64,000 bases of DNA from positions 124,001-188,000 of the forward strand of contig NZ_CP069163.1 in the NCBI RefSeq assembly GCF_018802765.1, written 5' to 3'. How positions within the stretch are numbered: position 1 is the first letter of the stretch; every line of letters starts with the position of its first letter. This document shows, piece by piece, positions 8,634-16,807 of this stretch. The notes beneath the pieces were generated by a model. It was not told where the DNA came from. It saw only the letters and a list, made by a program, of their open reading frames with translations, and ran no database searches. A program made the translations under genes and the position numbers. Source of the DNA: Paludibacterium sp. B53371. GTDB taxonomy: Bacteria > Pseudomonadota > Gammaproteobacteria > Burkholderiales > Chromobacteriaceae.

Positions 8634-10644
8634 CTCGTGCTAGCTGTTGGATGGCGTCCTGATGACGCGCGAAGTCCCGGTCGAGATCCGGGTTGGGGCG
8701 GTTGGCGCTCATGGCGAGCAGCAGGCTGTCCGGCTTGATCAGCAGCCACAGGCGCCTTTCCTGAATGTAGAACATCAGCAGGATGCCGATGACCAGCAGC
8801 AGGGAGCCCAGGTAGACCAGGGTCTTGCCCGGCGAGCGGGTCATCTGCAGGCCGGAGGCCTGAACTTGCTGGAAGCTGTCCAGTTGCAGGAATACCGGTG
8901 CGCCATAGTCCTTGAAGGCACTGATGGCCACCAGGCTGTCGAGCAGGAAGCGGTAGTGGCCGGCATCTCGCGCCATGGGTGCGACGCCGGCATGGCGGTT
9001 GGCGACGTCCATGACGTCGATGATGGCACCCTGCAGAATTTTGATATAGGTCTGCGCCACGTCGGCGCGCTTGTCAGCCGGTACGTGTTGCTCGAGGAAG
9101 GTCTGCAGTCCGTCAAAGCCGCCTTCGGCAAAGCGGGAGAGGATCCACTTGACGCTGGCTTCGAATTCCTTGCGCATGGCCGGGCTGATGGCATTGCCCT
9201 GCATGGCCTTGGCGCCGCTTTGCGCGGCAATCTCGTCATACAGGGCCGGATTCATGACGGCGGCGCGCAGGCGCATGAAGGTATCGACCGACATCTGATC
9301 ATCCAGTGGAATGCGCAGGTAGTCGAAGGGTTGCGAGACCTCACTGCGGGATGCGGCGATCAGGTAGCTGGCGCCGTCCTGCTGGATCGGTGCCATATAG
9401 GTCAGGTACTCATGGGCCTGACCCTGGCTGTCGCGGATCTTGAAGCCGATCGACGGCCCGACGTTCTTCAGCTGGCGCTCGCGCGTGACTTCGCGCGCAT
9501 CTTTCATGCGCTGGCCGAGACTGTGGTCTGTCTGGCTGCGGTTGCTCATGTCCTCGATATTGAACACGCGCAGATCGTTGAACTCCAGCCGGTAATCGCG
9601 GCCATTGGCCCGCAGCGGCTGACTGGCTTTGGACAGACCGTCGATGGTAACCGGTGCCGATTGCGGGCTGTCGAGATTCCAGGCCTTGAGTTTCAGCGGC
9701 GAGCCGCCGTCACCGAAGCTGGCCTGGTAGATGGCCACGCCGTCGACGATCAGCGGATGGTTGACCTCGACCCGGGCACGGGTGATCTTGCCGCTGGCTT
9801 TGTCGGTCACTTCGATGTCGCTGGCAAACAACTTGGGCATGCCGTTGCTGTAGTAATCGACGTTGAACTTGCGCAGGGTGACGATGAAGGGGAGCTCTTG
9901 CACCAGATAACCGGGGCCGGAGTTGATGAACACCACGTCGGCGCTCTTGTTCTCGGCAATGGTGACGTCGCCGCGGAATGACAGGTTGCCGGTGGACAGG
10001 CGGCTTTGCGCCGGAATCTGCGATTGCGGCAGGTCGCGGGTTTCTGCCACCACGCTGCCGAACAGTTCGCGCATCTTCAGCGGCAGGTTGCCATCGATCA
10101 GGCCCCCCAGGCAGATGATGATCATGGCGCCATGCGCAAAGAAGTAGCCCAGACGGCTGGCGCTGCCCTTCTTGGCCGCGATCAGTGTGCTGCCGTCTTC
10201 GCGCTCGACGGTGCGCAGCCGGAAGCCCTGGCGCTGCAGGTAACTGCTCAGGGCGGCCGTGTCGGCCTGTCCCGCCCACTGGGCGCTGAGTTTCATCGCG
10301 GCCAGCGAGCGTTCGCGGGCGCTGGTGCGATAGGAACGGATGTCTCGCAGGAAGCCCGGTGCATTGCGGATGATGCACAGGGTGGTCGAGAGCATCAGGA
10401 AAGCCAGAATGGTAATGAACCAGGCCGAGTGATAGACGTCGTACAGCCCCAGCGTGGCAAAGACCTGGAACCAGTATTGACCGAATTCGAAGGCGTAGTT
10501 GGGGTAGGGCTCGTTCTGCTTGAGGACGGTACCGATGATCGAGGCGATGGCCAGGATGGTCAGCAGGCCGATGGCAAAACGCATCGAGCTCAGGAGCTCG
10601 TACAGGGCACGCAGTGAGGTCTGGGTACGGCGGTCTGTCTTCAT
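8605..10644 (-). CDS. resB: cytochrome c biogenesis protein ResB
   Basis: A 679-residue system II cytochrome c synthetase component. Three membrane helices lie in the first 200 residues (FAIGLLTILAIASIIGTVL; AWFITILAFLMLST; FFAHGAMIIICLGGLI). A large periplasmic domain follows, then a final helix near the C terminus (LVYLGSLLLVIGILLMFYI). The ResB family signature around GTVLKQNEPYPNY and the CIIRNAPGFLRDIR segment are clear. I chose ATG 10644, which gives the usual short leader before the first helix. A TTG at 10689 has a better Shine-Dalgarno (AGGTGA) but would add 15 atypical residues. It overlaps ccsB and works with it to attach heme to apocytochromes such as the c4 encoded upstream. Confidence 0.9.
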   Translation of the reverse strand: MKTDRRTQTSLRALYELLSSMRFAIGLLTILAIASIIGTVLKQNEPYPNYAFEFGQYWFQVFATLGLYDVYHSAWFITILAFLMLSTTLCIIRNAPGFLRDIRSYRTSARERSLAAMKLSAQWAGQADTAALSSYLQRQGFRLRTVEREDGSTLIAAKKGSASRLGYFFAHGAMIIICLGGLIDGNLPLKMRELFGSVVAETRDLPQSQIPAQSRLSTGNLSFRGDVTIAENKSADVVFINSGPGYLVQELPFIVTLRKFNVDYYSNGMPKLFASDIEVTDKASGKITRARVEVNHPLIVDGVAIYQASFGDGGSPLKLKAWNLDSPQSAPVTIDGLSKASQPLRANGRDYRLEFNDLRVFNIEDMSNRSQTDHSLGQRMKDAREVTRERQLKNVGPSIGFKIRDSQGQAHEYLTYMAPIQQDGASYLIAASRSEVSQPFDYLRIPLDDQMSVDTFMRLRAAVMNPALYDEIAAQSGAKAMQGNAISPAMRKEFEASVKWILSRFAEGGFDGLQTFLEQHVPADKRADVAQTYIKILQGAIIDVMDVANRHAGVAPMARDAGHYRFLLDSLVAISAFKDYGAPVFLQLDSFQQVQASGLQMTRSPGKTLVYLGSLLLVIGILLMFYIQERRLWLLIKPDSLLLAMSANRPNPDLDRDFARHQDAIQQLARGEDGHRPTA

Positions 10645-10787
10645 AGGGGGCTGTCTGAGGGCGCACAGCGAGGTGCGCGCCGGGCACAACCGGCATCACC
10701 TGCCAGGCAGGCGATGCCAGATCGGGTTATCGGGTCCGGACAAAACTGCGTATGATGTCGGACACGGTCTGCGCGCAGAGCCTTGAA

Positions 10788-11393
10788 TCAACGCAATCCG
10801 GAAATGTATTCCGCAACGGCTTTCATCTCGGCGTCCGACAGGCGGTTTGCAATGTCGTACATCACGGCGTTCTTGCGGTCGGTACCTGCCTTGAAGTCAT
10901 TCAGCTGCTTCAGTACATAGGCCGACTGCTGGCTGCCCAGGCGCGGGAACTGGTCCGGCATGCCGGCACCGGACGGACCATGGCAGGCCATACAGGCCGG
11001 GACGCGGGTGGCCGGATTGCCGGCGCGGTACAACGTCTTGCCTGCGGCCAGCAGGCTCTTGTCGGCCGCATCGTGTTCCTTCGGCTTTTGCTGGCTGAAG
11101 TAGGCGGCGACATTGAGCATATCCTGATCGGACAGCGCGCTGGCCATGCCGAGCATGATCGGGTTCTTGCGCTGGCCGGACTTGAAGGCCTTGAGCTGGC
11201 TGACAATATACGCCGGGTGCTGACCGGCCAGGGTCGGATTGCTGGATGCTACGCTGTTGCCATCGATCCCGTGACAGGCTGCGCAGACCTGCTGTACCAA
11301 CAGCTGACCTTTGGCGGGGTCGCCCTGGGTTTGGGCCGATACGCTGCCAGCCAGTGTGGCGGCGGCCAGTGCCAACAGCACCTTTTGTCTCAT
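10788..11393 (-). CDS. cytochrome c4, diheme
   Basis: A 201-residue periplasmic electron carrier with a signal peptide (cleavage near SVSA-Q, residue 20) and two class I cytochrome domains. The heme motifs are CAACH at residues 37-41 and CMACH at 134-138, each followed by the expected methionine-containing region (e.g. SGAGMPDQFPRLGSQ). The tandem duplication is typical of c4, which passes electrons to cbb3-type oxidases. A good AAGGAG site precedes the ATG. It lies upstream of resB-ccsB on the same strand with about 140 bp between them, so the maturation genes sit next to one of their likely substrates. Confidence 0.93.
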   Translation of the reverse strand: MRQKVLLALAAATLAGSVSAQTQGDPAKGQLLVQQVCAACHGIDGNSVASSNPTLAGQHPAYIVSQLKAFKSGQRKNPIMLGMASALSDQDMLNVAAYFSQQKPKEHDAADKSLLAAGKTLYRAGNPATRVPACMACHGPSGAGMPDQFPRLGSQQSAYVLKQLNDFKAGTDRKNAVMYDIANRLSDAEMKAVAEYISGLR

Positions 11394-11484
11394 GGTCGCT
11401 CCTTGTCGTGCAATGGTTTAATAAACCTGTAATCGCGGCAATTTGAATCTGCTATTCTATACCAATTGCATTGACCCTACTACT

Positions 11485-12111
11485 ATGACGATTTTTCAGA
11501 ATGCGCGCTTCTTCACCACTGTAAACCATATGAAGGACTTGCCGGCTACGCGCGCCGAAGTGGCCTTCGTCGGACGCTCCAACGCAGGCAAGTCGAGCGC
11601 GATCAATACGCTGGCCAACCGCACCCGTCTGGCTTTCGTTTCCAAGACCCCCGGGCGTACGCAGCATATCAATTTCTTCGATCTGGGCGATGAACGTTAT
11701 CTGGTCGATTTGCCGGGCTACGGCTATGCAGAGGTGCCCGAGGCGGTGCGCCGCCACTGGGTGGAACTGCTCGGTCGTTATCTGCAGACCCGCTCCAGCC
11801 TGATCGGCCTGTTGCTGATCATGGATGCCCGTCATCCGCTCAAGGAGCTGGATCAGCACATGCTGGAGTATTTCCGCGTGACGCAGCGACCGGTGCATAT
11901 CCTGCTGTCCAAGGCGGACAAGCTCAGCCGTCAGGAGCAGAGCAAGACGCTGGCGGCGGTCAAGAGTGCACTGGCCGATTATCCCGGGGTGACGGTGCAG
12001 CTGTTCTCCAGCCTGAAGAAGACGGGTATCGACGAGGTGGAAACCGTCGTGGCAGGCTGGTTTGCAAGTTACCTCGGTGGCGAGGAACTTTGCCAGGAGG
12101 ATTCTGACTAA
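11485..12111 (+). CDS. engB: ribosome biogenesis GTP-binding protein EngB (YihA/YsxC)
   Basis: A 208-residue TrmE-Era-EngA-EngB-Septin-like GTPase needed for large-subunit assembly. G1 is GRSNAGKSS at residues 30-38. The switch I segment is KTPGRTQ, G3 is DLPG at 75-78 and G4 lies in [12 protein letters not shown] 11485 ([10 protein letters not shown]) matches the usual N terminus of the family in Neisseriales; an in-frame ATG at 11443 would add 14 non-conserved residues. It is divergent from the cytochrome c4 gene. Confidence 0.93.
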   Translation: MTIFQNARFFTTVNHMKDLPATRAEVAFVGRSNAGKSSAINTLANRTRLAFVSKTPGRTQHINFFDLGDERYLVDLPGYGYAEVPEAVRRHWVELLGRYLQTRSSLIGLLLIMDARHPLKELDQHMLEYFRVTQRPVHILLSKADKLSRQEQSKTLAAVKSALADYPGVTVQLFSSLKKTGIDEVETVVAGWFASYLGGEELCQEDSD

Positions 12112-12118
12112 ACGATAT

Positions 12119-12135
12119 GGCGCCTGTCAGGCGCC
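12119..12135 (+). terminator. hairpin after engB
   Basis: GGCGCC-TGTCA-GGCGCC directly after the engB stop. There is no T run, so it is more likely a transcript-end stabiliser that works with the stronger terminator at 12189. Confidence 0.4.
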
Positions 12136-12188
12136 TCCCGCTTCACCTCCCTGAGCGGGGCCTTTGCTGATACCTGAAGGCATTTTTT

Positions 12189-12223
12189 CCCCGGCAGCTC
12201 GCGCTGTCGGGGTTTTTGTTTTT
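12189..12223 (+). terminator. rho-independent terminator of engB
   Basis: A 10-bp stem (CCCCGGCAGC with GCTGTCGGGG, one G-U pair) around a four-base loop, followed by TTTTTGTTTTT. A classic terminator on the plus strand. Confidence 0.85.
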
Positions 12224-12239
12224 GGGCTCTGCCAAAGAG

Positions 12240-12269
12240 AAGGGCGAAGCACCGAAGTGCTTCGCCCTT
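12240..12269 (-). terminator. 13-bp hairpin with UUCG loop, terminator of rlpA
   Basis: AAGGGCGAAGCAC and its perfect complement flank a four-base loop that reads TTCG on the minus strand, an exceptionally stable tetraloop. It is followed on that strand by CTCTTT. It lies 29 bases past the rlpA stop. Confidence 0.7.
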
Positions 12270-12297
12270 GTGGCTGTGTCAGTCTGTTGGTTCGCGA

Positions 12298-13164
12298 TCA
12301 GTTCATCACGATGTTTTCCACGTTCAGCGATTCGGCAGCGCTGCGCACGGCGGCGGCAGAGTCAAACGGCCCCAGACGAACCATATAGGTTCCCTTCTGG
12401 TTGACGATGCCGAGCTTCGGATCGTAGCTGGCGTCGAGCCGGTCAACCAGCTTCTTCAGCAGTGCTTCGGCATTGGACAGCTGATCGAAGGCACCCAGCT
12501 GCAGGTACTTCGGCGCGTCTTCCTGCTTGAGCGCTGCGACTTCGGCGGGCTTGGCCTGCTGGGTCGAAGCGGTCTCGGTGGCCGGCCATACCCGTTCGAT
12601 CTGAACCTTGGTACTGCCCTGGCCGACGAAGCCGAGCTTGTGGGCGGCGGCATACGACAGGTCCAGGATGCGACCACGGTGGAACGGGCCACGATCATTG
12701 ATGCGTACGACGACCGTCTTGCCGTTTTTCAGGTTGGTCACCCGAACATAGCTCGGGATCGGCAAGGTCGGGTGTGCGGCCGTCATGGCGAACATGTCGT
12801 AACGCTCGCCCGACGTGGTGCGTCGACCGTGGAACTGCTTGCCGTACCAGGACGCCGTCCCCCGTACCTTGTAGGGGGTGTTGCTGGTGTCAGGGCGGAA
12901 ACTCATGCCCATGGCAGAGTACGGCAGATTGGCTGCGCGAATCAGCGGTTCGTCTTGCGGAACCGCATTGGGAACCAGATCGAGGTTGACCGGAATGTGG
13001 TCTGCCGGACCATCATTCTGGAAATACGCCCCGTTTCTGGCCAGCGACTTCTTCGTCGGGGAAGCCGACGATTGACTGGTGGCACTTGCTGTCTTGACGG
13101 TGGAGCAGGCCACGAGCACTAGACTGACTAACACAAGCCACAGCCATCGGAATGCAGGCTTCAT
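12298..13164 (-). CDS. rlpA: RlpA-family septal lipoprotein (lytic transglycosylase)
   Basis: A 288-residue outer-membrane lipoprotein. The signal peptide ends in a lipobox with Cys20 (LVLVAC). A double-psi beta-barrel RlpA domain spans about 105-190 (GTASWYGKQFHGRRTTSGE; NLKNGKTVVVRINDRGPF; ILDLSYAAAHKLG). A C-terminal SPOR domain follows at about 215-286 (YLQLGAFDQLSNAEALL). Known: RlpA cleaves glycan strands lacking stem peptides at the division septum in Pseudomonas, and SPOR binds denuded glycan. The catalytic Asp of NDRGPF is present, so it is probably active. Confidence 0.92.
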   Translation of the reverse strand: MKPAFRWLWLVLVSLVLVACSTVKTASATSQSSASPTKKSLARNGAYFQNDGPADHIPVNLDLVPNAVPQDEPLIRAANLPYSAMGMSFRPDTSNTPYKVRGTASWYGKQFHGRRTTSGERYDMFAMTAAHPTLPIPSYVRVTNLKNGKTVVVRINDRGPFHRGRILDLSYAAAHKLGFVGQGSTKVQIERVWPATETASTQQAKPAEVAALKQEDAPKYLQLGAFDQLSNAEALLKKLVDRLDASYDPKLGIVNQKGTYMVRLGPFDSAAAVRSAAESLNVENIVMN

Positions 13165-13201
13165 ATACCTCCCTTATGCTGTTAGGCCAACGGCTGAACT
13201 G

Positions 13202-13666
13202 CTAGCTGCCTCCGAGAAAATCAATTTGCCGCCACGCCTCATAAACGGTAACGGCCACAGCATTCGACAAATTCATGCTGCGTGACTCGGGTTGCATCGG
13301 CAGACGGATCCTCCTCTCGTGCGGGAACCCGGCGAGGACATCGTCAGGCAAACCGCGAGATTCAGGTCCGAACAGGAATACATCCCCGGCTCGGTAAACA
13401 ATCTGGTCATGGCGCGTCGCGCCTTTGGTGGTGGCGGCGAAAATTCGTCGCCCCTGAAGGCTCGCCAGGCAGCTTTCCCAGTTCTCGTGCACGACCAGTT
13501 TGGCGTACTCGTGATAATCCAGGCCCGCCCGACGCAATTTGGCGTCATCTAGCGGGAAGCCCAGCGGTTTGACCAGATGCAGTTCACAGCCGGTATTGGC
13601 ACATAAACGGATCACATTGCCTGTATTAGGCGGGATTTCCGGCTGGAATAGAACTACTGTGAACAT
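13202..13666 (-). CDS. trmL: tRNA (cytidine(34)-2'-O)-methyltransferase TrmL
   Basis: A 154-residue SPOUT-fold methyltransferase that modifies the wobble base of tRNA-Leu isoacceptors. The N terminus [25 protein letters not shown] is the family signature. The SAM-binding trefoil knot is formed by the FGPESRGLP and [17 protein letters not shown] segments. ATG 13666 is chosen over a TTG 24 bases upstream because the family begins with this sequence. The next gene starts in a divergent or separate unit. Confidence 0.92.
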   Translation of the reverse strand: MFTVVLFQPEIPPNTGNVIRLCANTGCELHLVKPLGFPLDDAKLRRAGLDYHEYAKLVVHENWESCLASLQGRRIFAATTKGATRHDQIVYRAGDVFLFGPESRGLPDDVLAGFPHERRIRLPMQPESRSMNLSNAVAVTVYEAWRQIDFLGGS

Positions 13667-13706
13667 CGTTGGCAGGGTGGATTGTTCCAAAGAATCAAAA
13701 AGTTGG

Positions 13707-14429
13707 TCAAGTCTTTACGCGGATTGCCCTGCAAAGGGCCCAGACTTCGACCCGTTTTGCCCCCATTTTTTTGAGTTCCGAGGACAGTGAATCGAGGGTC
13801 GAACCGGTGGTGACCACGTCGTCGACAACGGCAACAGAGAGCCCGTCCAGTCTGGTTTCTACGCAAAATGCATGGCGGACATTCCGCCGTCTTTGCCGGT
13901 GTCTCAGACCGGTCTGCGGGAGGGTGTTGCATTTTCGCCAACACAAACCCGGTAAAAATCGGTCAGGGATTATACCAACAAGTGACCTGGCGAGTTCAAG
14001 GCTTTGGTTGAAGCCGCGTTCGGCAAGTCGTTCTTTTGACAGTGGAACCGCCATGACAAGGTCGTATTTTTTGTCAACGGGAGGCGTGCCGGCGGCCAGC
14101 AAGTTGCCCAGAATGCCCGCCAGTTCTAGCCTGCGGCCATACTTGAAGGCATGTATCAAAGCACTGATGGGGTAGCGAAAGACATAAGGAACGTGTAGGG
14201 CGTCAAAAACCGGCGGATGACGCAGGCAGCGCCCGCAAAGCCCGTTTTCAGGCAGGGGGAGCGCACAGCGCGGACAAAATGGCCTGGGAAGGACGGGTAA
14301 ATCCTGCCGACAGGGAAGGCAAAGTCCCTGGTTGGCATCGGCGCTGCCGCATAACAGGCACGATTGATTAAATATTGATCTACTGTCAATTAATGTGGTC
14401 AATATGTTTGACAATGCAGTTCGCCACAC
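13707..14429 (-). CDS. ComF-family phosphoribosyltransferase-like protein
   Basis: A 240-residue protein. Its N-terminal double zinc-finger-like region carries two paired cysteine motifs (CLLCG...CLPC; CPRC...CGRC, about residues 24-75). A phosphoribosyltransferase domain contains the PRPP loop [17 protein letters not shown] near residue 200. ComF is needed for DNA uptake in naturally competent bacteria, but the same family (GntX/YhgH) occurs in non-competent species. The GTG start at 14429 lies in an AT-rich stretch; a shorter N terminus is possible. Confidence 0.85.
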   Translation of the reverse strand: MWRTALSNILTTLIDSRSIFNQSCLLCGSADANQGLCLPCRQDLPVLPRPFCPRCALPLPENGLCGRCLRHPPVFDALHVPYVFRYPISALIHAFKYGRRLELAGILGNLLAAGTPPVDKKYDLVMAVPLSKERLAERGFNQSLELARSLVGIIPDRFLPGLCWRKCNTLPQTGLRHRQRRRNVRHAFCVETRLDGLSVAVVDDVVTTGSTLDSLSSELKKMGAKRVEVWALCRAIRVKT

Positions 14430-14529
14430 GCCAAGATGCTCCCGATTTCCTGTCAGCCCAGAGCCCGATGCCTGCCCGCCTCGCGGGCGGGCCAGTGCTC
14501 AGGCGCGACGCCCAGCTTAAAGTGCTCGA

Positions 14530-14549
14530 GCACTCTTATAGAAGAGTGC
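14530..14549. promoter_or_regulatory. palindrome just upstream of bioB, BioR-like core
   Basis: GCACTCTT-ATAG-AAGAGTGC is a perfect 8-bp inverted repeat that ends 23 bases before the bioB ATG. Its centre (14536-14545, TTATAGAAGA) matches 8 of 10 positions of the BioR box TTATMKATAA, as I recall it from alphaproteobacteria. It could act as an operator or, as RNA, as a hairpin near the ribosome binding site. Confidence 0.4.
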
Positions 14550-14572
14550 ACGACATCGTTCGAGGACTCCCC

Positions 14573-15577
14573 ATGCAACAAAGTACGATTCGCTTTGCCT
14601 CCCCGTCGCAACCGCATCCGCAACGCAGCAACTGGACCGTGGCCGAGGTTGAGGCGCTGTATGACTTGCCGCTGATGGAACTGGTGTTCCGTGCCGCCGA
14701 GGTCCACCGCCAGTTCTTTGATCCTTGCCGCGTGCAGCTGTCCACGCTGTTGTCGATCAAGACCGGTGGCTGTGAAGAAGACTGCGGCTATTGCCCGCAG
14801 TCGTCGCATCACGATACCCCGGTGGAAGATCAGCCGATGATGACGGTGGACGAAGTGGTGGCGGCTGCGCGTGCCGCGCGCGACAACGGTGCCAGCCGCT
14901 TCTGCATGGGGGCCGCCTGGCGTGGCCCCAAGGATGCCGACCTGGCCAAGACGCTGGAGATGGTGCGTCAGGTCAAAGCGCTGGGTCTGGAGACCTGTGC
15001 CACCTTCGGTCTGCTCAAGGATGGCCAGGCCGAACAGCTCAAGGGGGCCGGCCTCGACTACTACAACCACAATCTGGACACCGCACCGGACAAATACGCC
15101 GATATCATCCAGACTCGCGAATATAATGATCGCCTGGATACGCTGGGCAAGGTTCGCCAGGCCGGTCTGTCGGTGTGCTGTGGCGGCATTGTCGGGCTGA
15201 ACGAGACCCGGCAGGATCGCGCCGGGCTGATCGCTCAGCTGGCCAATCTGGATCCGCAGCCTGAATCGGTGCCGGTCAATCAGCTGGTCAAGGTGCATGG
15301 CACGCCGATGGAAGATGCGGCTGATCTGGACTGGACCGAGTTTGTGCGCACCATTGCCGTGGCACGTCTGACCATGCCGGGCAGCTTTGTACGCCTGTCG
15401 GCAGGGCGGCGCAGCATGCCTGAAGCGATGCAGGCCTTGTGTTTCCTGGCCGGGGCGAACTCCATTTTCTATGGCGATAAGCTGCTGACCACGGGGAACC
15501 CGGATGTGGAAGCGGATCGTCAATTGATGCAAAAACTGGATCTGCTGCCGCTTGAGCTGTCTGCTGCCGCGGAGTGA
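14573..15577 (+). CDS. bioB: biotin synthase BioB
   Basis: A 334-residue radical SAM enzyme that inserts sulfur into dethiobiotin in the last step of biotin synthesis. The [4Fe-4S] cysteines are at residues 67, 71 and 74 ([10 protein letters not shown]). The residues expected to bind the sacrificial [2Fe-2S] cluster are visible as Cys111 (FCMGAAW), Cys142 (TCATFG), Cys202 or 203 (VCCGGIVG) and the later Arg in FVRLSAGR. The ATG at 14573 has a strong GAGGA site and begins at the conserved N terminus. The frame stays open 66 codons upstream, but that part is not conserved. It is the first gene of the biotin cluster; bioA and bioD are not in the window. Confidence 0.97.
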   Translation: MQQSTIRFASPSQPHPQRSNWTVAEVEALYDLPLMELVFRAAEVHRQFFDPCRVQLSTLLSIKTGGCEEDCGYCPQSSHHDTPVEDQPMMTVDEVVAAARAARDNGASRFCMGAAWRGPKDADLAKTLEMVRQVKALGLETCATFGLLKDGQAEQLKGAGLDYYNHNLDTAPDKYADIIQTREYNDRLDTLGKVRQAGLSVCCGGIVGLNETRQDRAGLIAQLANLDPQPESVPVNQLVKVHGTPMEDAADLDWTEFVRTIAVARLTMPGSFVRLSAGRRSMPEAMQALCFLAGANSIFYGDKLLTTGNPDVEADRQLMQKLDLLPLELSAAAE

Positions 15578-15590
15578 CTGGCAGGCAGAC

Positions 15591-15600
15591 ATATATATAA
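15591..15600. promoter_or_regulatory. AT-rich BioR-like box between bioB and bioF
   Basis: ATATATATAA, alone in a GC-rich context, matches 9 of 10 positions of the BioR consensus TTATMKATAA, as I recall it. It lies just before the bioF ribosome binding site. Its low complexity makes chance similarity likely; the presence of a similar box before bioB is the reason to note it. Confidence 0.25.
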
Positions 15601-15613
15601 AGAGTAAATACCC

Positions 15614-16771
15614 ATGAAGGCATCTGATCTTGATGCGGCCCTGACCGCGCTGGCGCATCGGGATCAGCTGCGCCAGCGTGCCGTGCTCGGCAGCCCGCAG
15701 GGGAGCCGGGTGGTCATTGACGGTCAGCCTTATCTGTCATTTGCCAGCAATGACTACCTGGGTCTGGCCAGGCACCCGCTGTTGATCGAAGCGGTACGCC
15801 AGGCCGCGGAGGAATGGGGCGTCGGCAGCGGCGCCTCACCGCTGGTGACCGGGCATGCGCATGTTCACCAGCAGGCCGAAGCCGATCTGGCCGAGTTTGT
15901 CGGTCAACCCGCCGCGCTACTGTTTAGTGCCGGCTATGCGGCCAACCTGGCCGTGATCACCAGTCTGATCGGACGCGGGGATAGTGTCTTTGCCGATCGC
16001 CTCAATCACGCCTCTCTGAATGATGCCTGCCTGCTATCCAGGGCGAACTTTCAACGCTTTCGTCATAATGACCTGAATCATCTTGAAGCATTGTTGCAAA
16101 AAAGCCGCGCCCGCACCCGGTTGATTGCCGTTGATGCGGTGTACAGCATGGACGGTGATCAGGCCCCGCTGGCGGATTTACTGCGACTGGCCGAGCGCTA
16201 TGATGCCTGGCTGTATCTGGACGACGCCCATGGTTTTGGCGTGTTGGGAGAGGGCCGCGGCAGTCTGGCTGGCTTGCCCGCCAGCGAGCGCATCATCTAT
16301 ATGGCGACGCTGGGCAAGGCTGCCGGCGTGAGTGGCGCGTTTGTCGCGGGGAGTCAGGCGCTGATCGACTGGCTGATGAACACGGCACACAGCTATGTGT
16401 TTTCGACGGCGCATTCGCCGGTTCTGGCAGCGGCCATTCGGGCCAGCGTGAGATTGATGCGCGAGGAAAGCTGGCGGCGCGAGCGGCTGCACCGGCACAT
16501 CGGGCAGTTGCAGGCACTGAGAAATGACAATGTTATTGAATTTAAAGCTTCCCGAACGCCAATCCAGCCACTTATTATAGGCGACAATAAACAAACACTA
16601 AGCATGTCGGCCAGGTTGCGCCAGATGGGACTCTGGGTGCCGGCCATCCGCCCGCCTACTGTGCCGAAAGGCAGCGCCCGTTTGCGCATCTCCCTGTCGG
16701 CCGCCCATGAGGAGCATGAGGTGGCCAGTCTGATCGAGGGGCTGCGCAGCGCGTATGTAACGACCGGCTGA
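15614..16771 (+). CDS. bioF: 8-amino-7-oxononanoate synthase BioF
   Basis: A 385-residue PLP enzyme that condenses pimeloyl-ACP with alanine. Alpha-oxoamine synthase landmarks are visible: FASNDYLGLARHP near the N terminus, GSGASPLVTGH, the cofactor Asp/His region YLDDAHGFGVLGEGRG, and Schiff-base Lys235 in ATLGKAAGVSGA. Codons around 16518-16605 are unusually AT-rich compared with the rest of the gene. It is 36 bp after bioB and 36 bp before the GGDEF-EAL gene. Confidence 0.96.
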   Translation: MKASDLDAALTALAHRDQLRQRAVLGSPQGSRVVIDGQPYLSFASNDYLGLARHPLLIEAVRQAAEEWGVGSGASPLVTGHAHVHQQAEADLAEFVGQPAALLFSAGYAANLAVITSLIGRGDSVFADRLNHASLNDACLLSRANFQRFRHNDLNHLEALLQKSRARTRLIAVDAVYSMDGDQAPLADLLRLAERYDAWLYLDDAHGFGVLGEGRGSLAGLPASERIIYMATLGKAAGVSGAFVAGSQALIDWLMNTAHSYVFSTAHSPVLAAAIRASVRLMREESWRRERLHRHIGQLQALRNDNVIEFKASRTPIQPLIIGDNKQTLSMSARLRQMGLWVPAIRPPTVPKGSARLRISLSAAHEEHEVASLIEGLRSAYVTTG

Positions 16772-16807
16772 TGTGCTTTCTGCCAATGAAAGACAACGAT
16801 TCATCTT

